From Sessilibacter corallicola (lineage in GTDB: Bacteria; Pseudomonadota; Gammaproteobacteria; Pseudomonadales; Cellvibrionaceae), in assembly GCF_021290925.1 (NCBI RefSeq), contig NZ_JAJSLX010000001.1:1674001-1738000 (forward strand): a DNA stretch of 64,000 nucleotides. Direction: 5' to 3'. Positions 49,080 through 55,921 of this stretch are shown in pieces. Every line of letters starts with the position of its first letter. Position 1 is the stretch's first letter. Under the pieces are notes generated by a model. It was not told where the DNA came from and did not search any database. It was given only the letters and a program-made list of their open reading frames with translations. Both the position numbers and the translations under genes were made by a program.

Positions 49080-49095
49080 TGCAACTGAGATGCCA
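49080..49095 (-). promoter_or_regulatory. Sigma-54 promoter of the minus-strand operon
   Basis: On the minus strand the site reads TGGCATCTCAGTTGCA, with GG and GC exactly ten bases apart. This fits the TGGCAC-N5-TTGCA consensus except the sixth base, which tolerates variation. Transcription should begin near 49069, about 18 bases before the SGNH ATG at 49051. A matching site precedes the GriH-like gene. Confidence 0.88.
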
Positions 49096-49431
49096 GTGAA
49101 AAAATACGTAAATACGTGCCTATGTTTTACAAATAAGCTTGAGAGAAAACGTTTTTTATTAGGGTAGGTTTATAATTTGATACAGGCCGTTTTGGCATAA
49201 ATACAGAGTGGTATTAAATTGCAATCGATTAAATAGCGAGGAAGGCTTGATGGATTAATTTAAAGGTAGTCTCAATATTGTGGTTGTCCAGCTAGAGAAG
49301 ATAAAAAATAAAATTCTTCATGGTTGAATTGTTTGGCATAAATTTTTCTACTTCGATTACATATTTTGGACGTTGATTAAATTTCAAAATTATTATCTAA
49401 AATACTTTACATACTATACGAAGAGGCCAAC
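49096..49431. other. Divergent control region between SGNH operon and HDO-cupin gene
   Basis: About 335 AT-rich bases. The sequence TTTGGCATAAAT occurs twice (49191-49202 and 49332-49343). The second copy, TGGCATAAATTTTTCT (49334-49349), resembles a sigma-54 site with its -12 G replaced. TGGTATTAAATTGCA at 49209 has the elements one base too close. Sites for the activator may lie here but cannot be defined. Confidence 0.4.
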
Positions 49432-50595
49432 ATGGTACAAACCAACAATGTACAGCAATTAGTAGATAAGACGAACGAGCATAGTTTTTGGCAAGTAAAT
49501 ATCTTAAAAATGTTTGAGGCCGGTAAGCTAAGCATTGATGAAATTCAGTATTTCTTTTCACAACATATCAGTTACTCGAAAAATTTTACAAAGTTATTAT
49601 CGCTAGTCACATCTCGGTTAGATAATCCTGAACACAGAGCACAAATTGTAGAAAATTTGTGGGAAGAAGCGGGTGAGGGAGATATTGAGAATAACCATGC
49701 CCGTATGTATAACGACTTTTTGAAAGATATAGCCATTGATGTATCACTAGGTCAAAAAGATTCACGAAGTTATGCGAAATATTATGCGGACTCTTGCTTG
49801 AAATACTTGTCCAATTGCAGCCCAGCGCAGGCGTGTGCATTTATAGGGTTTGGTACTGAAATGATTGTACCGAGACTGTATTCGACCTACATAAAAAACT
49901 TTAAAGCCGTTGAGATGCCAGAGGATATTTATAAATTTTTCTCGCTGCACGTAGAGTGTGATGATGGTCATGCAGATACACTAATCGATATTGCGGTAGA
50001 TTATTTGGATCAGTACGATTCGGTCGAGCGTTGGCAAGCAGACTGTTGGGATGCTGTGGATCACGCATTAACACTGCGCTCTGAGTTCTACGATAATATT
50101 TACGAAGATATCATTAATAATAAAGTGAAAAGTCTAAACTCTGAGGTTTTATCAATCGATGGTTTTAAATCCAGAAATCATCGCTGCTTAGATGACGTGA
50201 ATGAAGCGCAAATACTGTATAAAAATTCCGAAGGAGACAAGAATTTTCAAGTGCAGCGTTTTAATGTCAGTGCGTCTGTCCTCGATCCAAGATACATCCG
50301 TATTCCACAAGGTGGACGCAATGAACATCATCTTCATGCACACGAGTCAGTGTTTTTTGTTGAGCGTGGTGAAGGTAAGGTGATTGTCGGAGATAAAGAA
50401 ATTCCAGTCTCTGCCGGTTCAGTGGCCTACGTGCCAAGATGGATTGCTCATCACACCGAAAATACCGGTTCCGAAGATCTGTGTATTTTTGCGATCACCG
50501 ATTACGGTTATACGAAAAGGTTTTCAGGTAATACGGAAGAAAGCTACCGTGAGCAACCTAAAAACCTTGGCGTTGCCGCAACACTGTCTGAATAA
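49432..50595 (+). CDS. Heme-oxygenase-like diiron oxygenase fused to a cupin (SznF-type domain pair)
   Basis: A 387-residue two-domain enzyme. Residues 1-235 form a heme-oxygenase-like all-helical domain with a full set of diiron ligands: E82-x6-H89, E143 (GFGTEMIVP) and H173-x3-D177-x2-H180 (HVECDDGHAD), the spacing known from CADD. Residues 270-365 form a cupin with H300-x-H302, E305 in EHHLHAHESVFFVERGEG and H340-x3-N344 in PRWIAHHTEN. The same two catalytic domains occur in SznF, which N-hydroxylates and then rearranges a guanidine to an N-nitrosourea; SznF has an extra amino-terminal region absent here. An amine or N-N bond-forming role is inferred, with the nearby flavodoxin as reductant. 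AGAGG precedes the ATG. Confidence 0.85.
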   Translation: MVQTNNVQQLVDKTNEHSFWQVNILKMFEAGKLSIDEIQYFFSQHISYSKNFTKLLSLVTSRLDNPEHRAQIVENLWEEAGEGDIENNHARMYNDFLKDIAIDVSLGQKDSRSYAKYYADSCLKYLSNCSPAQACAFIGFGTEMIVPRLYSTYIKNFKAVEMPEDIYKFFSLHVECDDGHADTLIDIAVDYLDQYDSVERWQADCWDAVDHALTLRSEFYDNIYEDIINNKVKSLNSEVLSIDGFKSRNHRCLDDVNEAQILYKNSEGDKNFQVQRFNVSASVLDPRYIRIPQGGRNEHHLHAHESVFFVERGEGKVIVGDKEIPVSAGSVAYVPRWIAHHTENTGSEDLCIFAITDYGYTKRFSGNTEESYREQPKNLGVAATLSE

Positions 50596-50610
50596 TTCGT
50601 AAAATTTATT

Positions 50611-50654
50611 GTGAACAGTACGCATTCATGCGTCTATGAATGCGTACTGTTCAC
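50611..50654. terminator. Long perfect hairpin after the HDO-cupin gene
   Basis: Two perfect 19-base arms (50611-50629 and 50636-50654) flank a six-base loop GCGTCT. It begins 16 bases beyond the stop codon. A TTAATTTTTCTTT tract follows within ten bases. Most likely the transcript end; an unusually long stem. Confidence 0.75.
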
Positions 50655-51221
50655 GGTACTTAATTTTTCTTTGTCATATAATAGAAGCACCTTTGAGTAA
50701 TTCTTGGATTAATTGAAGGCACTCGAATAATAATTTTTTGTGATTGATCAAAGCTTGTGTGAATTGAGTTGTATTTTATTTAATGCTGTTAATTAAGACA
50801 GTGTTGTATTTCGTAATACGCTTGTATTCTCGATGGCTCTCTTAGAATTAATAACTATAAAATCGCCGATGTAAAAGGGTGTGTCTAAGTAAAGCTGAGT
50901 TCTTATTTTTATTTTAAATTTTTCCAGGTATCAGATTGAATTTTTAATAATGTCATTGGTCTTGATTCCTACGACATTTTTGAGAGAACTAGCTTCTATC
51001 ATTTTATATATAAAGTGCATATCACCGTAGCGGTGATATAAGTCTGGCTTATATATAACAATCTAGGATGTCATTTCACAACGTTCTGTAATTTAAAATT
51101 GTATTTTATGAAATATTATTTTGCATACAGTGTCATTGCAGGATGGATGACAAGGTCGTTATTATTAATTTTGTAATTGTTACCCGGTTTTTAACTATAA
51201 AATTTCACTAGGAAAAATATT
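50655..51221. promoter_or_regulatory. Intergenic region with nested palindromes (51004-51058)
   Basis: This gap of over 560 bases precedes the second AhpD gene. A perfect 9-bp inverted repeat, ATATCACCG-TAG-CGGTGATAT (51019-51039), is flanked by two identical self-palindromes TTATATATAA (51004-51013 and 51049-51058). The arrangement looks like an operator. No consensus sigma-54 site is present, so AhpD copy 2 may use an ordinary promoter. Confidence 0.5.
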
Positions 51222-51671
51222 ATGGAACGTATTGGCTTCGCAGATATTCCCAAAGGCTTGTTTGATGCAATGATGAACGTGGAGGAATATATTCAATCCA
51301 CGAACATCGATTATAAATTATTAGAACTTGTGAGATTGCGTGCGTCTCAAATTAATGGCTGTGCTTATTGTGTTGATATGCATTACAAAGAAGCCGGCGC
51401 TGCGGGTGAAAGTTTGCAACGTTTGTATTCTTTAAGCTGTTGGCGTGAAACGAATTACTATTCTGATAAAGAACGCGCAGTACTTGATTGGGTGGAAACT
51501 GTTACCACCGTTGAAAAAGCGGAGATAGACGAAAAATTTAATACATTACTTAAATTTTTCGACAAAAATGACATCGCCAATTTAACCCTGGTGATTACTT
51601 CTATTAATAGTTGGAATCGACTTATGGTTACTTTTGGTATCGAGGCTGGTAATTACCAAGTTGCCAGTTAG
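51222..51671 (+). CDS. AhpD-like carboxymuconolactone-decarboxylase-family protein (copy 2)
   Basis: A 149-residue relative of the protein at 40880-41332, with C47-x2-C50 and H54 (NGCAYCVDMHYKEA), then DKERAVLDWVETV and the shared INSWNR end. The thiol pair suggests peroxide or disulfide chemistry. Two diverged AhpD proteins in one cluster suggest two separate thiol steps or a heteromeric complex. It ends at a rho-independent terminator. Confidence 0.88.
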   Translation: MERIGFADIPKGLFDAMMNVEEYIQSTNIDYKLLELVRLRASQINGCAYCVDMHYKEAGAAGESLQRLYSLSCWRETNYYSDKERAVLDWVETVTTVEKAEIDEKFNTLLKFFDKNDIANLTLVITSINSWNRLMVTFGIEAGNYQVAS

Positions 51672-51682
51672 CTAACCAACTA

Positions 51683-51710
51683 AAACCCAGTGTTTTTCAT
51701 TGGGTTTTTT
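51683..51710 (+). terminator. Rho-independent terminator of AhpD copy 2
   Basis: AAACCCAGTG and CATTGGGTTT pair with one G-U, loop TTTTT, followed by further T residues. It separates AhpD copy 2 from the sigma-54 activator gene. Confidence 0.8.
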
Positions 51711-51724
51711 CGTATGGGGGAGTT

Positions 51725-52747
51725 ATGACTGTTCACTTACCACTGAATTCGGTAGGTTTAGACGATATTGTTTTAAGTGATGATGTATGTGGTCTGGCGA
51801 CAATTTTGGCAAAAAATAAAAAGTTGCCCAGTGTGATTTATGGTGAAACAGGCACTGGCAAAGAAGAGTTTGCAAAAATAGTACATAAACGTCGATGCGT
51901 ACTTGAATCAAATATTCCTTTTATTTCTGTTAATTGCGCGAATATTAATAATGATTTGGCAGCTTCTATACTGTTTGGTCATGTCAGAGGTGCATTTTCT
52001 GGCGCTGATAAAAGTACCGAAGGTTTAGTGGCAGCAGCGCATGGCGGTATCTTATTTCTTGATGAAATTCAGGCGTTATCCTACGAAGTTCAACAGCGAA
52101 TGTTACGAGTGTTGAATGATGGCAGTTACAATCGCTTAGGGGATGTGAAAACGTGTTATTCGAATTTTCAAGTCATTGCAGCAACGACGAAAGATTTGGA
52201 TGAAGAAGTTGAAAAAGGTAATTTCATTATTGATTTGCGATCTCGTTTATTGGGTGTGGAAGTTAAATTGCCACCTTTGCGGGAGCGTAAAGAAGATATC
52301 CCAAAATTTATTGATATTTTTACCCGACAGAATAAGGTGGAATTGTTAGATCAAGAGAAACAACAACTTGTTGATATTTGCGAAAGCTATTATTGGCAGG
52401 GCAATATTCGTCAGCTATTTCAAGTGCTATCGGCTTGGGTAGCGTTGTGTGACGGTCATTTGAATGTTGATCGCTTTCCTTCTTACAAAAGTATGTTTGC
52501 ACCGAGAGCTAAGAATTCCTGCGATTACGATCATTATGTTGAAGTATTAGACGCGGTTACCCAAGCCATTGGTTTATACATTCCGTTGAATACGGCTATC
52601 GAGACAATTGAAAGTTTTATTTTACGCAATGCCATCCAAGATGCGGGTAATCTGACCGAAGTCTATGAAGGAATGAAGTTAAGTAGAAATAATTTCTACA
52701 TTAAACGCAGAAAGTATGGCTTAACAACTGAAGTAATGACAGAGTGA
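51725..52747 (+). CDS. Sigma-54 activator (AAA+ enhancer-binding protein) without sensory domain
   Basis: A 340-residue bacterial enhancer-binding protein. It starts almost directly with the AAA+ domain: Walker A GETGTGKE (40-47), the sigma-54-contacting loop as GAFSGA (89-94, usual form GAFTGA), Walker B LFLDEI (110-115), the sensor/arginine region LRERKEDIP, and a Fis-like helix-turn-helix at the end (IESFILRNAIQDAGNLTEVYEGMKLSRNNFYIKRR read in parts). There is no receiver, GAF or PAS domain, as in PspF. It therefore probably needs a partner or its own expression level for control. It is the natural activator of the two sigma-54 promoters of the cluster. Confidence 0.92.
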   Translation: MTVHLPLNSVGLDDIVLSDDVCGLATILAKNKKLPSVIYGETGTGKEEFAKIVHKRRCVLESNIPFISVNCANINNDLAASILFGHVRGAFSGADKSTEGLVAAAHGGILFLDEIQALSYEVQQRMLRVLNDGSYNRLGDVKTCYSNFQVIAATTKDLDEEVEKGNFIIDLRSRLLGVEVKLPPLRERKEDIPKFIDIFTRQNKVELLDQEKQQLVDICESYYWQGNIRQLFQVLSAWVALCDGHLNVDRFPSYKSMFAPRAKNSCDYDHYVEVLDAVTQAIGLYIPLNTAIETIESFILRNAIQDAGNLTEVYEGMKLSRNNFYIKRRKYGLTTEVMTE

Positions 52748-52763
52748 AAAGAGGATAAATTCT

Positions 52764-53243
52764 ATGTCTAGTGTACTGGTTGTGTATGGCTCTGTTTCCG
52801 GTACAGCAGCCATTGTCGCTGAAGAAATCGTAAGAGAATTAACGGAAAAAGATTTTCAAACGGAATTATCCGATTCCTCAGACGTTTATACAAAAATACC
52901 CAATTACGACCTGGTTCTAGTAGTCACATCAACAACGGGTGCAGGTAACTTTCCCGATAATATTGATGGTTTTTACCAAGAGTTATTTCAAAATAAAAAT
53001 AATCAACGTTTAACAGAGACTCAATTTTCTGTCTTGGCGTTAGGCGATACCAGTTTTACAACGACCTATTGTCGTGCGGGTGAATTATTTCATGATGTAT
53101 TCATTCAAAGCGGTAGTGATCCTATTTTGGAATGTTTCAAGTTGGATGCCTGTGAGGTTATGGACCCTGTTGGCGCGGGCATAGAGTGGGCGCATTCCGT
53201 GGTTGCTAAGGTGAGCAATCAGCTAAGCCAAGATGTAGTTTAA
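52764..53243 (+). CDS. Flavodoxin (MioC-like)
   Basis: A 159-residue FMN protein. The phosphate loop is YGSVSGTA (G9-T14), followed by the flavin-stacking STTGAGNFPDN and LALGDTSFTTTYC. It is an electron carrier, here likely for the diiron/cupin enzyme or the halogenase. It follows the activator by 17 bases with a GAGGA site and is presumably cotranscribed. Confidence 0.9.
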   Translation: MSSVLVVYGSVSGTAAIVAEEIVRELTEKDFQTELSDSSDVYTKIPNYDLVLVVTSTTGAGNFPDNIDGFYQELFQNKNNQRLTETQFSVLALGDTSFTTTYCRAGELFHDVFIQSGSDPILECFKLDACEVMDPVGAGIEWAHSVVAKVSNQLSQDVV

Positions 53244-53266
53244 TTAATAAAGTTTGGCTTTTTGAG

Positions 53267-53305
53267 CTTGGAGCTTGCTGGCCTTTTTTGCTGGTAAGCT
53301 TCAAG
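53267..53305 (+). terminator. Long wobble-paired hairpin after flavodoxin
   Basis: CTTGGAGCTTGCTGGC can pair over all 16 positions with GCTGGTAAGCTTCAAG if G-U pairs are allowed, loop CTTTTTT. Those wobbles work only in the plus-strand RNA, so this is a plus-strand structure, likely the end of the activator-flavodoxin transcript. Confidence 0.6.
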
Positions 53306-53669
53306 TTATCTATCGTTATCTTCTCTTTGTGTTTTACCTTTTCTTTCTTTCTTTCTCTCTTTCTCTTCATATCTTTATTATTATAAGATTTTCTTGATCT
53401 GATTAGTTTGTATTGTGTTTTTCTATTGCTATTTTCATTGTTTTTTTTCAGTCTGATTTTAATGTTTTAAAAATAATTCGTATCGTATCTGTTTTCTTAC
53501 GTGGGGTGGTTGTTTTTGGGCTGTTCTAAAGTGTGCGATGATGCTTTTGATTTTTATTTCTAAAAAAGTGTTTTGTTTTATTGTGGGGTTGCTTGTTGTT
53601 AGGTCTGTGTGTCGTATTTTTTGATTAATTATTTTCATTGTTGTTAAATTTTTACTGAATTTTTAATTC
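53306..53669. other. Strongly T-rich strand-biased intergenic region
   Basis: About 360 bases whose plus strand is dominated by T with little A. It includes a polypyrimidine run (TTTCTTTCTTTCTTTCTCTC near 53340-53360) and G/T-only stretches (for example TGTGGGGTTGCTTGTTGTT near 53581). No reading frame is credible. It should carry the activator sites of the GriH promoter. Confidence 0.5.
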
Positions 53670-53685
53670 TGGCAAGTCAGTTGCA
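53670..53685 (+). promoter_or_regulatory. Sigma-54 promoter of the precursor operon
   Basis: TGGCAAGTCAGTTGCA matches TGGCA-N6-TTGCA with GG and GC exactly ten bases apart. Transcription should start near 53696, leaving a 37-base leader before the GriH-like ATG. The adjacent GGGAGG (53690-53695) would lie outside the transcript. Confidence 0.92.
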
Positions 53686-53732
53686 ATAAGGGAGGTGAGT
53701 TTACTTACTTTACTTATTTCAGAGAAATTATT

Positions 53733-55052
53733 ATGACTACTGTTGTTGAGCCAGAACTAGAAAAGAAAAATGCAGTCGTAGCGGACAAAAGCGAAACTGA
53801 ATCTTACATGACCGATGCAAACCTTCGTAATCGTACGGCGGTTAAGCTTTCAAATATCGAAAAACAACTCAAATCGAAACGTGATGATTTGAATGGTCCA
53901 GTGGTTTGGTTTGATACCGCGGTATTAAAAACCAATACACCTAACGACGAAATCTACGCAAGAATTATTAATTTGGAGTACAGCGGTATTGTCTTGTACT
54001 TAAATAACATTGATGCGTTTATCGATACTGTTCCAACACGTATGTTAATTATCTTGCGTTTGAATTCAAAAGAAGAGTTGGCAGAATTTAAAAAATCTAA
54101 AACAGCAACGCGTTTCAAAAAAGATAAATCAAAACGTCTTATTGTCGCTTACAACGATATCGATACATTAATCACCTTAAAAGAAGAATCGTTAACCACG
54201 TGTTATGAATGTTACGTCGATGATCAAGAAAGCTTACACAGTTCAATCTATGACGGTTTGAAGGCGGATTATCTAACCATTCTCTTTAAAGACCCTACCA
54301 ATATTCCTCTCGAATTGGTTATTGCCTCATTGCAGAAAACCAATACGATTCTGATGAAAAACATCGCAGATTCTGCGGACGTAGACGACGCTATCGTGAC
54401 CCTGGGTGTTATGGAATACGGCGCTGAAGGTGTGATTTTCTCACCGACCAATCATGAAACACTCGATAACTTTGTTAATCGCCTAGCCAATAAGCAGCAC
54501 CCAGAATTGCCGTTGCAAGTTGGTACTGTTAAAGCAACTTACCCCGTTGGTATGGGTTATCGCGCCTGCATTGATACCGGCACTTTGTTTGATGACGATG
54601 AAGGTATGTTGGTGGGCTCTACCTCTGGTGGCGGTATTTTGTGTTGCCCAGAAGTGTACTTTTTGCCGTACATGGAATTGCGACCATTTCGCGTGAACGC
54701 AGGCGCTGTCCACAGTTACGTGTACAACGTTAATGATCGCACCGATTACATGTCGGAACTAAAAGCCGGTTCTAGCGTGATGTTGGTGAACTCCAAAGGT
54801 CGCGTGCGCACAGCTCCGGTAGGCCGCATGAAGATAGAACAGCGTCCGTTGCGTTTGATTGAGGTGGTTTTCCCAGGCGGTGAAGAAATCAACGTAATCA
54901 TGCAGGACGACTGGCATGTGCGCATTTTCTCCGGTGACGGTAAGCCGTTGAATATTTCTCACCTACAACCGGGCGACAAAGTATTGGGTTACACCACCGA
55001 AAGTGGCCGCCACGTGGGTATTAAAATCGATGAGAGCATCATTGAAAAATAA
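53733..55052 (+). CDS. 3-dehydroquinate synthase II family protein (GriH-like)
   Basis: A 439-residue protein of the archaeal-type DHQ synthase II family. The signature lies near residues 270-330: GMGYRACIDTGTLFDDDEGM, LVGSTSGGGILCCPEVYFLP and RPFRVNAGAVHSYV. About 45 hydrophilic residues (lysine- and glutamate-rich) extend the amino terminus. In archaea the enzyme makes 3-dehydroquinate; the bacterial GriH homologue cyclises the GriI product to 3-amino-4-hydroxybenzoate. Next-door aldolase and cluster aspartokinase favour the GriH reaction. It is led by a perfect sigma-54 promoter. Confidence 0.9.
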   Translation: MTTVVEPELEKKNAVVADKSETESYMTDANLRNRTAVKLSNIEKQLKSKRDDLNGPVVWFDTAVLKTNTPNDEIYARIINLEYSGIVLYLNNIDAFIDTVPTRMLIILRLNSKEELAEFKKSKTATRFKKDKSKRLIVAYNDIDTLITLKEESLTTCYECYVDDQESLHSSIYDGLKADYLTILFKDPTNIPLELVIASLQKTNTILMKNIADSADVDDAIVTLGVMEYGAEGVIFSPTNHETLDNFVNRLANKQHPELPLQVGTVKATYPVGMGYRACIDTGTLFDDDEGMLVGSTSGGGILCCPEVYFLPYMELRPFRVNAGAVHSYVYNVNDRTDYMSELKAGSSVMLVNSKGRVRTAPVGRMKIEQRPLRLIEVVFPGGEEINVIMQDDWHVRIFSGDGKPLNISHLQPGDKVLGYTTESGRHVGIKIDESIIEK

Positions 55053-55073
55053 CGATAACAACAAGGAGAAGAT

Positions 55074-55889
55074 ATGAGCTACATCGGTAAAATACTGCGG
55101 CAAAAGCGATTTTATTTTCCAAACGAAAACTTTGGAACCATTATTCCTATCGATCACGGGCTAACCTTTGGGCCGATGGCTGGAATAGAAACCGACCGAG
55201 AAATCGGTCAGTGGATTTCTAACCAAAATATCAGTGCTGTAATTTTGCATCGCGGATTATTGGAAAAGTTAGCCGTTAATAATGCCTTAAATTCTACCAC
55301 CGGAATTATTCTGCATTTAAATGGTATGTCTTGTGTATCAACAGATTTAGATACCAAGGAATTATTAACTTCCGTTGATCACGCTCAAGCACTGGGTGCT
55401 GACGGCATCTCATTCCAAGTGAATTTTACGGAACTCAATACCAGTCACAATTTAAAACTGATTGCGCAACTGACCGAGCAGGCGCATCGACGTGGCTTGC
55501 CGGTCTTGGCAATGCTTTACGATAAAGTCGATGTACCGAAAGAAGAAAAACTGCCGCGAATGCGCTCGATTATGCGCGCGGCTGTGGAACTCGGTTGCGA
55601 TGCGTTAAAGGTGGCGTTTCCGAGCAGCATTATCGAGATTGAATCCTTGATGGCCGGATTTAACGATAAGCCCCAGGTTTTTTTCGCCGGCGGCGATTTA
55701 ACCTCCGAGCAAGACTTTATCAATAAAACCATTGCTGGTGTTTCTTGTGGTGCGGGCGGATTGTGTGTTGGCCGTAATGTCTTTCAAAATCCTAATAAGG
55801 ATGTATTCCTACAGAAATTACGTTTCAACATGGAAAAATGCGCCGAATCGGCCAGTCGAGAAAATTCGATGGAAACGCTTCCGGCTTAA
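55074..55889 (+). CDS. DhnA-type class I aldolase (GriI-like)
   Basis: A 271-residue TIM-barrel aldolase. PIDHGLTFGP near the start is typical of the DhnA/FbaB family; the Schiff-base lysine is K179 (GCDALKVAFPS), and Y149 in LAMLYDKVD probably is the catalytic tyrosine. The phosphate site is FAGGDLTSEQDF and GAGGLCVGRNVFQ. GriI joins aspartate semialdehyde to dihydroxyacetone phosphate; the archaeal counterpart uses a deoxyketofructose phosphate. The pairing with GriH-like makes the GriI reaction the best guess. AAGGAG lies before its ATG, 21 bases after its partner. Confidence 0.9.
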   Translation: MSYIGKILRQKRFYFPNENFGTIIPIDHGLTFGPMAGIETDREIGQWISNQNISAVILHRGLLEKLAVNNALNSTTGIILHLNGMSCVSTDLDTKELLTSVDHAQALGADGISFQVNFTELNTSHNLKLIAQLTEQAHRRGLPVLAMLYDKVDVPKEEKLPRMRSIMRAAVELGCDALKVAFPSSIIEIESLMAGFNDKPQVFFAGGDLTSEQDFINKTIAGVSCGAGGLCVGRNVFQNPNKDVFLQKLRFNMEKCAESASRENSMETLPA

Positions 55890-55921
55890 TTATTAACGGT
55901 GTAATCGAGGGAGGAATACGT

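Noticed and set aside
49051-49084. TTG start at 49084 for the SGNH hydrolase
   Set aside because: The TTG is part of the -12 element of the sigma-54 promoter and lies upstream of the predicted transcript start.
49209-49223. TGGTATTAAATTGCA as a sigma-54 promoter for HDO-cupin
   Set aside because: GG and GC are nine, not ten, bases apart, which is normally inactive.
53695-53736. 13-codon leader ORF (GTG) overlapping the GriH-like start as ATGA
   Set aside because: The predicted sigma-54 transcript starts at about 53696, so its start codon and ribosome site would not be in the RNA; spacing to GGGAG is also too short.
53733-55889. GriH/GriI-like pair as the housekeeping archaeal-type shikimate entry
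   Set aside because: The organism has aroE and is expected to use the standard pathway; the pair is cluster-bound with aspartokinase and sigma-54 control, so a secondary role is likelier, though not proven.
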